Source of the DNA: Candidatus Nitronereus thalassa
GTDB taxonomy: Bacteria > Nitrospirota > Nitrospiria > Nitrospirales > UBA8639
NCBI RefSeq assembly: GCF_032191465.1
Contig: NZ_JAQOUE010000001.1
Location: 2,294,001-2,358,000 of the forward strand
DNA: 64,000 nucleotides
Reading direction: 5' to 3'
Shown: in pieces, positions 27,381 through 36,277 of the stretch
Layout of the letters: every line of letters begins with the position of its first letter
How positions within the stretch are numbered: position 1 is the stretch's first letter
The notes under the pieces: generated by a model
Seen by the model: the letters and a program-made list of their open reading frames with translations, nothing else
The model's database searches: none
Told to the model about the DNA's origin: nothing
Made by a program: the position numbers and the translations under genes

Positions 27381-29790
27381 TCAATGACTTTTCCATCTCC
27401 AAAATGGATTTCGTGGTTTTCATGACCGCATCTGGGTTGAGGGAAATGCTATCGATTCCTTGTTCAACCAGGAATTGGGAAAACTCAGGGTAATCGCTTG
27501 GGGCTTGGCCACAGATTCCGATTTTTCGGCCTTTGGCTTTGGCGCTCTTGATGACCTGGGCGATAAAGGTTTTAACGGCCGGATTTCGTTCGTTAAAAAT
27601 ATGTGCCACGATTTCGGAATCTCGGTCGACACCTAACACCAGTTGCGTCAGATCGTTGGAGCCTATCGAAAACCCATCGAACACTTCGGCAAACTGTTCC
27701 GCCAATATCACGTTACTGGGGATTTCGCACATCACATACACTTCAAGCCCATTGTCGCCTTGCTTGAGTCCATGCTTCTCCATCTCGCTAATCACGTGCT
27801 TTCCTTCTTCCACTGTCCGGCAAAAAGGAATCATCAACTTGACGTTGATGAGGCCCATCTCCTTTCTGACCTTTTTCATGGCCTGACATTCCAGCGCAAA
27901 CCCTGCCTGGTAACGCGGATCGTAGTACCGTGAAGCTCCACGAAACCCGAGCATGGGGTTTTCTTCGACGGGTTCGTATTGTTTCCCCCCAATCAGATTC
28001 GCATATTCGTTTGATTTGAAATCGCTCATCCGAACGATGACATCGCTGGGATAAAACGCCGCCGCGATCATCCCCACCCCTTGAGCCAACGTATCGATGA
28101 AAAATTGCGACTTATCGGGGTAGCTCGATGTGAGTTTCTGGATTTCCGACTTTACCGTGGGATCAGTCAACTGGTGGTAATCCAGCAAGGCGAGGGGATG
28201 AATTTTGATCGCTGTGTTGATGATAAATTCAAGCCGCGCCAACCCAACCCCATCGTTAGGAATGAACGAGAGAGAAAAGGCTTCTTGGGGATTACCGACA
28301 TTCATCATGACTTTGGTCTTGGGACGAGTCAGGCTTTCCAAGGTGATTTGCTCCACTTCAAACGGTAGCGCTCCTTCATACACAAATCCGGTATCGCCTT
28401 CCGCACACGACACAGTGACCGCTTGTTGGTCTTGCAATATCTCAGTCGCGTCCCCAGAGCCTACGATGGCTGGTAACCCTAATTCACGGCTGACAATGGC
28501 CGCATGACAGGTTCGCCCCCCGCGATTGGTCACAATGCCCGCGGCTTTCTTCATGATGGGCTCCCAATCGGGATCGGTCTTATCCGTGACCAGGACTTCG
28601 CCTTTTTGGAATTGCTGAATATGGTGGACATTTCGAATGACTCGAACAGGGCCTTGTCCAATTTTTTCTCCGACACTTCTACCTTTAACCAAAACCGGTC
28701 CTCGTTCCTTCAGCTGATACGATTCCATCATGTCGAGAGATTTTCTGGACTGAACGGTTTCCGGCCGTGCTTGAACGATGAACAGTTCGCCGGTATGGCC
28801 ATCCTTGGCCCATTCAATATCCATGGGGCTTGGGCGACCACGCTTGGCGCTATAATGGTCCTCGATGATGCATCCCCATCGTGCAAGTGTGAGGATTTCT
28901 TCATCGGTAATGGCAAACCGTGTTCGATCCTCTGGTGAGACTGGAACATTTTTGACCATCTTGCTCCCGCCCACGTCGTAGATGAGTTTGAATTCCTTGC
29001 TGCCACACATTTTATGAATGATCGGCCGGAATCCTTGCTTTAGGGTAGGCTTAAATACGTAATATTCATCTGGATTGACCGAACCCTGGACCACATTTTC
29101 TCCCAGCCCATAGGAAGCGTTAATGAGCACGGCGTCTTTAAACCCCGTTTCAGTATCGATCGTAAACAACACGCCGGCCGCCGCGAGATCGGACCGTACC
29201 ATGCGTTGCACACCAATGGAGAGCGCCACCCTGGTATGATCAAAACCTTTATCCACCCGATAGGATATGGCCCGGTCCGTAAACAGCGATGCAAAACACC
29301 TTTTGCACGTCTCCAGCAATGCCTGATGCCCTTGGACGTTCAGGTAGGTTTCTTGTTGCCCGGCGAAACTCGCATCGGGCAAATCCTCCGCTGTGGCGCT
29401 GCTGCGCACCGCGACATCCAGAGGCTCTTCCGCTCCACCGCTTAATTGGTCATAGGCTTCGACAATAGCCTGTTCCAAATTAGCAGGAAGGGGAACTGAC
29501 AGTATTACTCTTCGGACTTGCCCTCCGCGTTGCCGAAGGTTGGCGAGATCATGGATATTTAAGTCTTTGAGAATGTCGGCGATGCGGGCATCGAGTGAGG
29601 TTTCACGCAAAAAGTCCCGATAGGCTTGAGCCGTCAGGGCAAACCCATTCGGGACCTTCACACCCTTCGAGGCGAGTTCTCGATACATTTCCCCTAAGGA
29701 AGCATTCTTGCCACCGACAACCGGAACATCCTCGACTTTGATCTCATCAAACCACAGGATATAGGGGTTATTTTTTTGACGAATATTCAT
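27373..29790 (-). CDS. ppsA: Phosphoenolpyruvate synthase
   Basis: Makes phosphoenolpyruvate from pyruvate, ATP and water, feeding gluconeogenesis; 805 residues, the usual size. The N-terminal ATP-binding domain begins VVGGKNASLGEMYREL. The swivelling phosphohistidine is His 429 in GGRTCHAAIV. The C-terminal PEP/pyruvate barrel ends with GICGQAPSDYPEF, containing the catalytic Cys, and SISLNPDAV. In an autotroph using pyruvate-forming CO2 fixation it would link fixed carbon to sugar synthesis (inference). Overlaps mlaC. A REP-like repeat lies upstream. Confidence 0.96.
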   Translation of the reverse strand: MNIRQKNNPYILWFDEIKVEDVPVVGGKNASLGEMYRELASKGVKVPNGFALTAQAYRDFLRETSLDARIADILKDLNIHDLANLRQRGGQVRRVILSVPLPANLEQAIVEAYDQLSGGAEEPLDVAVRSSATAEDLPDASFAGQQETYLNVQGHQALLETCKRCFASLFTDRAISYRVDKGFDHTRVALSIGVQRMVRSDLAAAGVLFTIDTETGFKDAVLINASYGLGENVVQGSVNPDEYYVFKPTLKQGFRPIIHKMCGSKEFKLIYDVGGSKMVKNVPVSPEDRTRFAITDEEILTLARWGCIIEDHYSAKRGRPSPMDIEWAKDGHTGELFIVQARPETVQSRKSLDMMESYQLKERGPVLVKGRSVGEKIGQGPVRVIRNVHHIQQFQKGEVLVTDKTDPDWEPIMKKAAGIVTNRGGRTCHAAIVSRELGLPAIVGSGDATEILQDQQAVTVSCAEGDTGFVYEGALPFEVEQITLESLTRPKTKVMMNVGNPQEAFSLSFIPNDGVGLARLEFIINTAIKIHPLALLDYHQLTDPTVKSEIQKLTSSYPDKSQFFIDTLAQGVGMIAAAFYPSDVIVRMSDFKSNEYANLIGGKQYEPVEENPMLGFRGASRYYDPRYQAGFALECQAMKKVRKEMGLINVKLMIPFCRTVEEGKHVISEMEKHGLKQGDNGLEVYVMCEIPSNVILAEQFAEVFDGFSIGSNDLTQLVLGVDRDSEIVAHIFNERNPAVKTFIAQVIKSAKAKGRKIGICGQAPSDYPEFSQFLVEQGIDSISLNPDAVMKTTKSILEMEKSLSA

Positions 29791-29877
29791 GGAACAGTCT
29801 AGCGTTGCCGCACTAATATCTCCGAGTATGGCCCGCCAACGTGAGCGAATATCTATTCTTTAGAAAATGGCCTCCTT

Positions 29878-29943
29878 CAGTAGCTGCAGCATCTAAAGCT
29901 GCCACCCCGCGCGACAGAGACGCCATATGATGGCGCAGCTACA
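29878..29943. repeat. REP-like palindromic element, copy 1
   Basis: Bounded by GTAGCTGC and GCAGCTAC in inverted orientation. Inside are two hairpins, GCAGC-N7-GCTGC (29886-29902) and CGCCAT-ATG-ATGGCG (29921-29935). Related elements lie at 36398-36502, 45831-45916 and 49587-49609, all intergenic. Confidence 0.7.
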
Positions 29944-30039
29944 AAAACGTAGGAAGGCGGCTTAGGCCATTTTCATCGGCAGGGCGACCCTCTAGTGCCA
30001 AAATGAAGACTCCGGAAAATTTTCGAAGGAACAAGCACA

Positions 30040-30402
30040 TTAATAAACATCATAGGGATCAAACTTTCTTCCTCCCGTGCCCGCTTCCGTTTTGTGAGGA
30101 CGAGAAAGTTGTTTCCCGCAATTTGGACATTTCAACAGGTCCCTCGAACTCTCTCCCGAAGAAGCCACCGGCACCATGACCTGAGCAGGCCAGGTACATT
30201 GACATAACACATACCCTAGGGTTGCTCCCATCTCTGCCTTCGCATGCAGAATGGCATGCTCAACTTCTTCAATTTTTTTGACAACGGCTTCCTTATCTTT
30301 TCCCTCAGGCAGTTTGTCCTTCGCCGTCTTTAGCCCCTCCAACGCACCTTGTACGGCTGTCATCCCCTGGGTGTAGGCTTCCACGATTTTCAATAATTCC
30401 AC
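30040..30402 (-). CDS. Hypothetical protein with C-terminal zinc-ribbon-like Cys pairs
   Basis: Not recognised; 120 residues. The first 60 are helical and charged. Cys 67 and 69 (CQC) and Cys 92 and 95 (CPNCGK) could together bind one metal. The start is a GTG with GGAGG seven bases upstream. It follows the dodecin gene by 39 bases on the same strand, so an operon is likely. Confidence 0.75.
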   Translation of the reverse strand: MELLKIVEAYTQGMTAVQGALEGLKTAKDKLPEGKDKEAVVKKIEEVEHAILHAKAEMGATLGYVLCQCTWPAQVMVPVASSGESSRDLLKCPNCGKQLSRPHKTEAGTGGRKFDPYDVY

Positions 30403-30441
30403 TGTTCATCCTCCGGTCCCAGATCCCTGCAAAGTTTTTAA

Positions 30442-30645
30442 CTAATCCAAGGCAAATGATATCTTGGCGTTGATGCGATACTGGACAATTTTATTGCTAT
30501 CCACTTTCGCTTCAAAATCCTTGATATAGATGGACTTGATACCATGGACTGATTTGCTCGCTTGCGCGACCGCTTTTGCGGCAGCATCCTCCCAGCTTTT
30601 TTCAGACTCCGCTAACACTTCGATCACTTTTAACATGTCAGACAT
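30442..30645 (-). CDS. Dodecin flavin-storage protein
   Basis: 67-residue dodecin: a small beta-alpha-beta-beta protein that assembles into a hollow dodecamer and stores or quenches flavin. Matches the family across its whole length, with KVIEVLAESEKSWEDAA containing the flavin-stacking Trp and IKSIYIKDFEAKVDSNKIVQYRI forming the core strands. Strong AGGAGGGTGAGG before the ATG. Dodecins often appear in stress gene sets, which fits the neighbourhood. Confidence 0.95.
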   Translation of the reverse strand: MSDMLKVIEVLAESEKSWEDAAAKAVAQASKSVHGIKSIYIKDFEAKVDSNKIVQYRINAKISFALD

Positions 30646-30761
30646 GGCCTCACCCTCCTAGATTTAGATAATTGAAAAAAATTGGCCTACGGTTTTCATT
30701 GCCAATCACCCTCAAGATGAGAGGATTTAAATAGGTAGGCTCGCGTTTATTTAATTGGAAC

Positions 30762-31139
30762 CTACGGTTCAATGAGTAATTGCTTGGGTTTGTTTTTCAT
30801 CCCCTTCTCGTAGTCTAATTTTAATTTCATCAGATGTTGCGTGATTAATTCTGCCTCCTCTGACGGCATCGTTTTAAATGCCGGCATTAATCGTTGATGA
30901 TTCGAGTCAGTGGTAATGTATCTCACGATCTCTTCCGGACTTTTTTGAGTCAAGATATTTGCTGGAAGGGAATCAAACAAAATTCCCGTCCCATCCTCCC
31001 TATGGCATTCGGCACAATGAAGGTTGTACAACTGCTCTCCTGTTGTTCCGTCCGGATGATCATGCTGTTCCCCTGAGCATCCGTAGGCACTGATCATGAT
31101 ACAGGCGCCAATCCAGAAGAGTATTCGCAGGGCTTTCAT
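30762..31139 (-). CDS. Monoheme cytochrome c, probable lipoprotein
   Basis: 125-residue cytochrome with a hydrophobic export segment ending ISAYGC (Cys 21), a plausible lipoprotein site, followed by a short linker and one haem motif CAECH. Probable axial Met in RLMPAF. Class I cytochrome pattern, but without the MHGW signature of the other set. ATG 31139 with a GAGGG site is chosen over upstream frames that would mask the export signal. It lies between dodecin and an unknown helical gene on the same strand. Confidence 0.88.
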   Translation of the reverse strand: MKALRILFWIGACIMISAYGCSGEQHDHPDGTTGEQLYNLHCAECHREDGTGILFDSLPANILTQKSPEEIVRYITTDSNHQRLMPAFKTMPSEEAELITQHLMKLKLDYEKGMKNKPKQLLIEP

Positions 31140-31278
31140 TCTTTCCACCCTCTTGTGAGTGTGCACCTCAGACCTTTTCTCATGACCTGAGGACACCTAT
31201 ATCCCATTTCACAAGATTCGCTTTATCAATAAGATGGCATAGGCGAAATTTCTCTTTGTGCCATGCATATGACTAATT

Positions 31279-31629
31279 CTACTGTCTCTGGCGTGCCTGC
31301 ATTTCAGCTAAGCTTTGCTCTAATACAGCTTTGCGTTGCTGAAGACTTTGCTGAGCGATATCTTGATCGCCTTCTAATTGTGCTTCTTCCGGCAAATTGA
31401 TAAGTCCGCCGGCTTCTCCCAGTTGAGCATACGCATAGGCTTCAAACATATTCGACGGATTTCCAAACGCATCCGCCAAAACTGATTCCGTTTCAACATC
31501 GAATGCTTTGAGGTCTTCGTCCGACGCTTCCACCAAAAGCAGATTATTGAATTTTTCAATTTGGCGTTGAAGTCGATTCAGGGCCTCCAAGGGAGCAAGC
31601 CGGGGTTTCGCAGGATTTGTCTGGCTCAT
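31279..31629 (-). CDS. Hypothetical helical protein, 116 residues
   Basis: Not recognised. Soluble, Gln- and Glu-rich, probably all helical, with a coiled-coil C-terminus (LQQRKAVLEQSLAEMQARQR). AAGGAGGTGACC before ATG 31629 decides the start. It lies between two cytochrome genes in the same direction and may belong to their transcript. Confidence 0.7.
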   Translation of the reverse strand: MSQTNPAKPRLAPLEALNRLQRQIEKFNNLLLVEASDEDLKAFDVETESVLADAFGNPSNMFEAYAYAQLGEAGGLINLPEEAQLEGDQDIAQQSLQQRKAVLEQSLAEMQARQRQ

Positions 31630-31695
31630 GGTCACCTCCTTGATATTGGAAATTTTAGGCATTCGGGATGAATGAACACCCTGCGCCTTTTTTCA

Positions 31696-32148
31696 TCACG
31701 ATTCCTGAATGGACTCCAAATACATCAGTAACTGCCACAATCGGCCTCGCACTTGATCTCGCCAATCCCCGGGCCCATGCCCCTCATCCTCCGGAATCTG
31801 AAACCAATTTCCCCAGGCCGGCATTTCCCGAGGGCCATGTTGCGCAATGGCCTCCCGGCCATCAATCACGCGGTACACTCGCCAAAAGGGAAAGGTTCCG
31901 CCGTTTCTTTCCGACAATTGGGTCAAATTGGCAGGATGACCTAGCAAGTGCGAAGTCAGAGGCCCGGTCCCTTGAGCATTGGTGCCATGACAAGCTGCAC
32001 AATGCTGCACAAACAATTCCCGCCCCCCTTGCACAATTTCGGCTTTTTGAGCCCAGACAACCGTCGGGAAGCTACCACTGCTCAAGACTATGGCCCACCC
32101 TGCTATACAAAAAAAGAAAACGACTTTGCGAGAAATGATTCGAGGCAT
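31696..32148 (-). CDS. Periplasmic monoheme cytochrome c
   Basis: Exported 150-residue electron carrier. The signal peptide ends near VVWAQ. Haem motif CAACHGTNAQGTGP is followed by LTSHLLGHPANLTQL and a probable axial Met in REMPAWG. The C-terminal RLWQLLMYLESI helix completes a class I fold. Pattern resembles small cytochromes or the cytochrome-like domains of quinol-type complexes, with a longer insertion than the MHGW set. ATG 32148 is preferred to a TTG six bases upstream. Confidence 0.9.
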   Translation of the reverse strand: MPRIISRKVVFFFCIAGWAIVLSSGSFPTVVWAQKAEIVQGGRELFVQHCAACHGTNAQGTGPLTSHLLGHPANLTQLSERNGGTFPFWRVYRVIDGREAIAQHGPREMPAWGNWFQIPEDEGHGPGDWRDQVRGRLWQLLMYLESIQES

Positions 32149-32593
32149 AAACAAATCCTTTGCTTCTTATTAAAGATCCAAACCCAAGAAAATTTTCCGA
32201 ACGCTACTCAGTGTAATTTCATAAAATCCTGCTACGCGTTTACTCTGCCGATTTCTATTCCCATTTTATTTTTATTCATTTTTCATGCCACTTCATTTTT
32301 CCCGAAACTTTATGTTCGTAAGCTATCTGAAAAATCCGGAAGACCCATTAGTCCACATTATTTGGGAAAACGTGGTTCCCAAAAGGGCCAATTTCTATTT
32401 CCCTAATTGGTAACTGGGTTGCTAGAAAAGAAAGTGGATAGGCCGAAAATCGAGTCCCGACGTTCGTTTCCCCAACTTAACGTCGGGCTTTTGTTCACCA
32501 GATGGCTAATTGATGGAAAACCACCGCAGGAAGAAAAGGGTCTAGCGGATTAAAAAACGGGAGTAATAGGAAAGGGAAATCGAGGGACTATGG
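32149..32593. other. Intergenic region with a strong hairpin
   Basis: About 445 bases between the cytochrome gene and cfa, both on the minus strand. Holds the 9-bp hairpin at 32456-32487. An open plus-strand frame antisense to the cytochrome extends into it but has no support. Confidence 0.4.
32456..32487. terminator. Terminator-like hairpin downstream of cfa
   Basis: CCCGACGTT and AACGTCGGG form a perfect 9-bp stem with a 14-base loop, 107 bases after the cfa stop. The T-rich side (CTTTTGTT) lies on the plus strand, while the minus strand continues ACTCGATTTT, so it may work for cfa only weakly. Confidence 0.6.
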
Positions 32594-33805
32594 TCAACTG
32601 ATTCGGCATACGTCCTCAAAAACTCCTGGCACGCATCGGGTTTCCTCTTTAGCCGGCGAGTACAAGCCGTGCTCGAGTTGAGTTTGATTCCTGCCACGAC
32701 ACCAGCCACCCTTCACGCCGGTGGGTGATAGTACGAGCTGCCAGACCTGATTTTTCCGCGCCCGAAAAACGCCGGCGCAGGAAAGGAGGTAGAACGTCCA
32801 CATGCGGTAAAACCGGTCGTCGTATTTCCATTTCAGGGCCGGCCAATTCTCGTCAAAATTCATATACCATTGCATAAGAGTATTGTCGTAGTCATAGCCG
32901 AAATTTTGCCAATCCTCGAGCACGAACACGCCTTCGAAAGCACTTGCAAGTTGCTTGGCAGACGGGATCATCGAGTTGGGAAAAATGTAGCGCGCAATCC
33001 AGGGGTCCGTGCTTGTCACCGATCGATTGTTGCCGATAGTGTGCAAGAGCAATAAGCCGTCTTCACGCAAATGCCCTCTGACAACGTGCATGAAGGTACT
33101 GTAGTTTTTGTGACCGACATGTTCAATCATGCCGAGCGAAAAAATGCGGTCAAACATTCCCTCGGCCTTGCGGTAATCCTGAAGTCGGATTTCCACCGGC
33201 AAGTCCCGGCAGAGTTTTCTGGCATACTGCGCTTGTTCGTGTGATACAGTAATCCCAACCACTTCTACGCCATAGCGTTCAGCGGCAAACCTGGCGGCGC
33301 CACCCCAGCCGCACCCGATATCCAGTACCCGCATCCCTGGCTGCAAGTCCAGTTTTTGGCAAACCAGGTCAAGTTTGGCTTCCTGCGCTGCGTCCAGCGT
33401 CGCAGCATGCGGCCAGTAGCCACAACTATAAATCATGCGCTGATCCAGCATGCACTGGTACAGGTCGTTCCCGATGTCGTAATGGTGCCGCCCAATCTCA
33501 TAGGCACGGGACGGTTTCTGAAGATTAAACAGCTTAGCCCTCCACAAATGGAATAAATCCCACCGTGGATGGATCTTTCCATCCAACTCAGCGCGTAAAA
33601 TTCTGCAGACACATTCGTCAAGCCGATCACAGTCCCACCAGCCATCCATGTAGGATTCCCCCAAACCCAGTGAGGCATGCGCCAATACCCTGGCATACAG
33701 CTTTTCGTTATGAACCTGAAGATCCCAAGGGCGGTCACCGTTGATCTTGATGTCGGCAGGGGACAACAATCGTTCGATGACTCGACGCAAACTACTCGAT
33801 TCCAT
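32594..33805 (-). CDS. cfa: Cyclopropane-fatty-acyl-phospholipid synthase
   Basis: S-adenosylmethionine-dependent enzyme that methylenates unsaturated membrane lipids, 403 residues (E. coli Cfa has 382). The N-terminal lipid-binding part includes GLGESYMDGWWDCD, the SAM site is VLDIGCGWGG, and FDRIFSLGMIEHVG plus RMWTFYLLSCAGVF are typical of the family. AAAGGAGGGTGCA before ATG 33805 decides the start. Cyclopropanation is commonly a stationary-phase or stress response, matching the surrounding genes. Confidence 0.95.
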   Translation of the reverse strand: MESSSLRRVIERLLSPADIKINGDRPWDLQVHNEKLYARVLAHASLGLGESYMDGWWDCDRLDECVCRILRAELDGKIHPRWDLFHLWRAKLFNLQKPSRAYEIGRHHYDIGNDLYQCMLDQRMIYSCGYWPHAATLDAAQEAKLDLVCQKLDLQPGMRVLDIGCGWGGAARFAAERYGVEVVGITVSHEQAQYARKLCRDLPVEIRLQDYRKAEGMFDRIFSLGMIEHVGHKNYSTFMHVVRGHLREDGLLLLHTIGNNRSVTSTDPWIARYIFPNSMIPSAKQLASAFEGVFVLEDWQNFGYDYDNTLMQWYMNFDENWPALKWKYDDRFYRMWTFYLLSCAGVFRARKNQVWQLVLSPTGVKGGWCRGRNQTQLEHGLYSPAKEETRCVPGVFEDVCRIS

Positions 33806-34126
33806 TGCACCCTCCTTTCCAGGTCTCCTCCCAGCCCTCAAAGGAAGCGACATTTTCTCCAGCCTAGGCAAGGAACATTCTGAACGACTTTTCTCTCGTC
33901 TTCAAAATAACGAAATCAAGGTGCCCAGATTGTCTACCGGAGGAAACTGGGAAAGACCCTGGGCTTCCTTTCAATTTTTCCTAGAAACCACGCGGAGCCA
34001 AGAGCTGCAACAAAAATCTATGAGATCATCGTTGACAGCATATTGAATCACTTTCCCCAAAGGCATAGAGGCCAAGGACTTCTCTCATTTTTATTTTTAT
34101 GAGACTCACAGGTTCTCCATTCGCCA
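33806..34126. other. Intergenic region between cfa and a cytochrome gene
   Basis: About 320 bases; no gene, repeat or convincing hairpin found. The cfa promoter should lie here. A CCTAGG at 33864 is not part of the paired operator described below. Confidence 0.35.
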
Positions 34127-34495
34127 TTATTCCACTCGAGCAATGGCTTTAAAGGGGGCCAAAAACCGGATGTACGCCACCACATCCCACATCGCGCTTT
34201 CGCTTAACCGACCTCTCCACCCATGCATGGGGCTGTAGACACTTCCATGGGCAATAGTCATGAGCAATTCAAGATCGGACTTCATTCGTGATTGGTCGGA
34301 CAAAAAGTTGGCTGGGGGAACAGTCAGATAGGCGCCTTCAGGACCATCACCGCTTCCGTTACTCCCGTGACAGCGTAGGCAATGTTCTTGATAAATCGCC
34401 TCTCCGTTTTTGAGATCGCCTGGCCGATCCTGCGCAAACGTTGGAGTCGTGCTGGCGAATAGTATCAGGAACAGGAGAAACATTTTTTTTCTCAT
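34127..34495 (-). CDS. Periplasmic monoheme cytochrome c, MHGW type
   Basis: Exported 122-residue cytochrome, third member of the MHGW set. Signal peptide ends TFAQD; haem motif CLRCH followed by GSGDGPEG; axial Met in SPMHGW; closing helix VVAYIRFLAP. It is closest to the 8478-8843 protein, sharing SRMKSD and VYSPMHGW, although 26 kb away. ATG 34495 has GGGAC upstream. It follows the DUF2934 and nucleotidyltransferase genes on the same strand with a 26-base gap, so it may be transcribed from the operator-bearing promoter at 35.9 kb. Confidence 0.92.
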   Translation of the reverse strand: MRKKMFLLFLILFASTTPTFAQDRPGDLKNGEAIYQEHCLRCHGSNGSGDGPEGAYLTVPPANFLSDQSRMKSDLELLMTIAHGSVYSPMHGWRGRLSESAMWDVVAYIRFLAPFKAIARVE

Positions 34496-34521
34496 TATAG
34501 GTCCCTTCATCGATTGAGAAG

Positions 34522-34827
34522 TTAACACCCTTCTTTCAATACCTGTCGTTCGGCCTCTAACCAATCCGCTTGATCCTGACCATGATGACCTCCCCGGTGC
34601 GTGTAAAGCTCATAGGCCCTATCAGCAATTCGCGCATAAAGATCTGGGGGATCAGAAGGCGATCCGTTTTGTGTCGCTTCAACGGTGGCTAATTTCTTAC
34701 TCCCTGAACGAGAAGTGGTCCGCGATAGGGAGTCACTCTTTTTTCTTAACTGCGGCTGAGATTTTGGTAAAACCCCAGCACTTTTTTTCGGTTTATCCGA
34801 TAGAGATGAAACTTGTTTTCTGGCCAT
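34522..34827 (-). CDS. DUF2934 protein with basic N-terminal tail
   Basis: 101 residues: a Lys/Ser-rich tail (1-55) and a C-terminal DUF2934 module (ARIADRAYELYTHRGG and WLEAERQVL). The module is a short helical unit of unknown role. The basic tail suggests DNA or RNA contact. GGAGGTAGAATA precedes the ATG, which overlaps the last base of the nucleotidyltransferase gene. A paralog lies at 50654-51028. Confidence 0.85.
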   Translation of the reverse strand: MARKQVSSLSDKPKKSAGVLPKSQPQLRKKSDSLSRTTSRSGSKKLATVEATQNGSPSDPPDLYARIADRAYELYTHRGGHHGQDQADWLEAERQVLKEGC

Positions 34828-35822
34828 TATTCTACCTCCACAAATTGTTGTTCCGAGTATTGCTCCGAGACTCCAACGGGTTGAGCCCTCACAGTATGGT
34901 CTTGCCTAAAAACAGGGGTTTTCCCAATTTGATGAAGTGTCTCAATAATTCGGTCAGGATTTCCCCAATCACTCCACATCACATCCTGAAGTTCTAACAC
35001 CCCCACATGATCGGGAACGCGTTGCAAAAGACCCGAAGAAAAATTCTGTCTCGGCATATCCTGGTAAATGGCTTCAAGCACAGCGCCTTCCCGGGGAGTA
35101 CCAATGGCCGTCGTCAATTGTTCAAACCGAGCCATAATCTCTGGGAAACACATCCATCCCAACCTCCAGAGGGTTTCCACCTTGCCCGTCAATACCATGG
35201 TATTCCAGAGCGCCCCGTTTGCCAGGGCCTTTCGGGCGGTGTTTCGATCTGGTTTTTCCAGAAAAGTTTTCACCGATTTAATAGGACTTCCTTCGCACCA
35301 TCCAAGAATCTCTCCTGGCTCAATCCATCCGTATTCCAACTCAACATGCGTCGGAGTCAGACCAAGGAGGATCAAACGGTCAGTGAGCCAATCCGTAGCC
35401 TGGACCGCCTGTTGAACCTGATGCACAAATTGCTGCTCTGGAAAGATAAAATGATCCGACGGAAACACGACGACCGTGGCCTCAGGATTCCAGGTCCGCA
35501 CATACGCCAACGGCAAAAACACTCCGGCGGCCGTATCCCGGTTGTGTGGTTGGAACAGAACCTTTCCACCTTGCTGTTTTTCGAGGTGCTCCCAGGCAAG
35601 ACGGTGATGATTTTTCGCCATCACGGTCAGTTTGTGGTCCGGATCGCCGAGTTGGTCGGCACGGTCCCAGGTATGTTGAAGCATGGAACGTGTTCCCACG
35701 AATGCACAATATTGCTTCGGAAGATGACATCCCAACCACCGCTCGATAAAAGGACGGGTTCGTTCCCCTTCCCCTCCTGCCAACACGACGGACCAAAGAG
35801 TTCTCCTCGGCTGCGCATTCAT
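34827..35822 (-). CDS. Sugar-1-phosphate nucleotidyltransferase (mannose-1-phosphate guanylyltransferase-like)
   Basis: 331-residue NTP transferase that would make an activated sugar for polysaccharide synthesis. The nucleotide motif LAGGEGERTRP with LPKQYCAFVG matches the ManC type; VVFPSDHFI is the metal-binding Asp segment. It lacks the C-terminal isomerase domain of long ManC enzymes. Sugar specificity is uncertain. GAGGAGGG precedes the ATG. Its promoter region contains operator copy A of the CTAGG family at 35937-35952, so expression is probably tied to the NarL-type regulators. Confidence 0.85.
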   Translation of the reverse strand: MNAQPRRTLWSVVLAGGEGERTRPFIERWLGCHLPKQYCAFVGTRSMLQHTWDRADQLGDPDHKLTVMAKNHHRLAWEHLEKQQGGKVLFQPHNRDTAAGVFLPLAYVRTWNPEATVVVFPSDHFIFPEQQFVHQVQQAVQATDWLTDRLILLGLTPTHVELEYGWIEPGEILGWCEGSPIKSVKTFLEKPDRNTARKALANGALWNTMVLTGKVETLWRLGWMCFPEIMARFEQLTTAIGTPREGAVLEAIYQDMPRQNFSSGLLQRVPDHVGVLELQDVMWSDWGNPDRIIETLHQIGKTPVFRQDHTVRAQPVGVSEQYSEQQFVEVE

Positions 35823-35907
35823 ACGAAACCCTCCTCTTCATCCTAGAAATAGAGATGAAGAATGAATACACCTACATGGACATCAAAAAAAAATTAATCA
35901 TGGAAAA

Positions 35908-35952
35908 CAGATACGTCCCGAATCGTTCCACGAAAACTAGGAATACCCCTAG
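35908..35952 (-). promoter_or_regulatory. Predicted operator-promoter A (CTAGG-N6-CCTAG)
   Basis: Minus strand: operator CTAGGGGTATTCCTAG, then TTTTCG in the -35 position, 17 bases, and TATCTG as -10. The operator symmetry extends into AAAA/TTTT arms. About 115 bases upstream of the nucleotidyltransferase start. Confidence 0.65.
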
Positions 35953-36073
35953 TTTTTCGTGCGATAGTTTCTAGGGCCCCGGAGGAGATAAGGAAAACAA
36001 GAAAACCCATGGCCATATCCGGGAAAGAGCCTTTCCTTTTTCATGACATCCGCCAAACTCCTCATGGATGCCC

Positions 36074-36277
36074 TCATGCGACATGAACCGTCATGCCCAC
36101 GGCGAAAGAATTATACGGATCGAGGATGATCGATCCACATTCTCGACACACGACATGGTAGCCATTCCGCTGGTTCTTTGGCTCGAGAGGTTCAATGATT
36201 CTTGAATGCGAGCACACTTGGCTGCCATGCTTGGTTTTCCAGACATCTTGAAGGAGATTGGCCTTTTCAGCAGTCAT
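36074..36277 (-). CDS. Small putative zinc-ribbon protein
   Basis: 67 residues, not assigned to a named family. CSHSRIIEP and CRECGSIILDPYN provide four possible ligands (C-x-H and CxxC). A paralog at 49714-49944 has CLHQRM and CKECAAIILDPAD, so the pair defines a small family. AAAGGAGGAA before ATG 36277 decides the start. Confidence 0.75.
   Translation of the reverse strand: MTAEKANLLQDVWKTKHGSQVCSHSRIIEPLEPKNQRNGYHVVCRECGSIILDPYNSFAVGMTVHVA

Noticed and set aside
33864-33869. CCTAGG near cfa as a seventh operator
   Set aside because: No second half-site at the fixed distance and no -10 at 23 bases.
35007-35846. Plus-strand frame of about 279 codons
   Set aside because: Fully antisense to the nucleotidyltransferase gene, which has conserved motifs and a strong ribosome-binding site.
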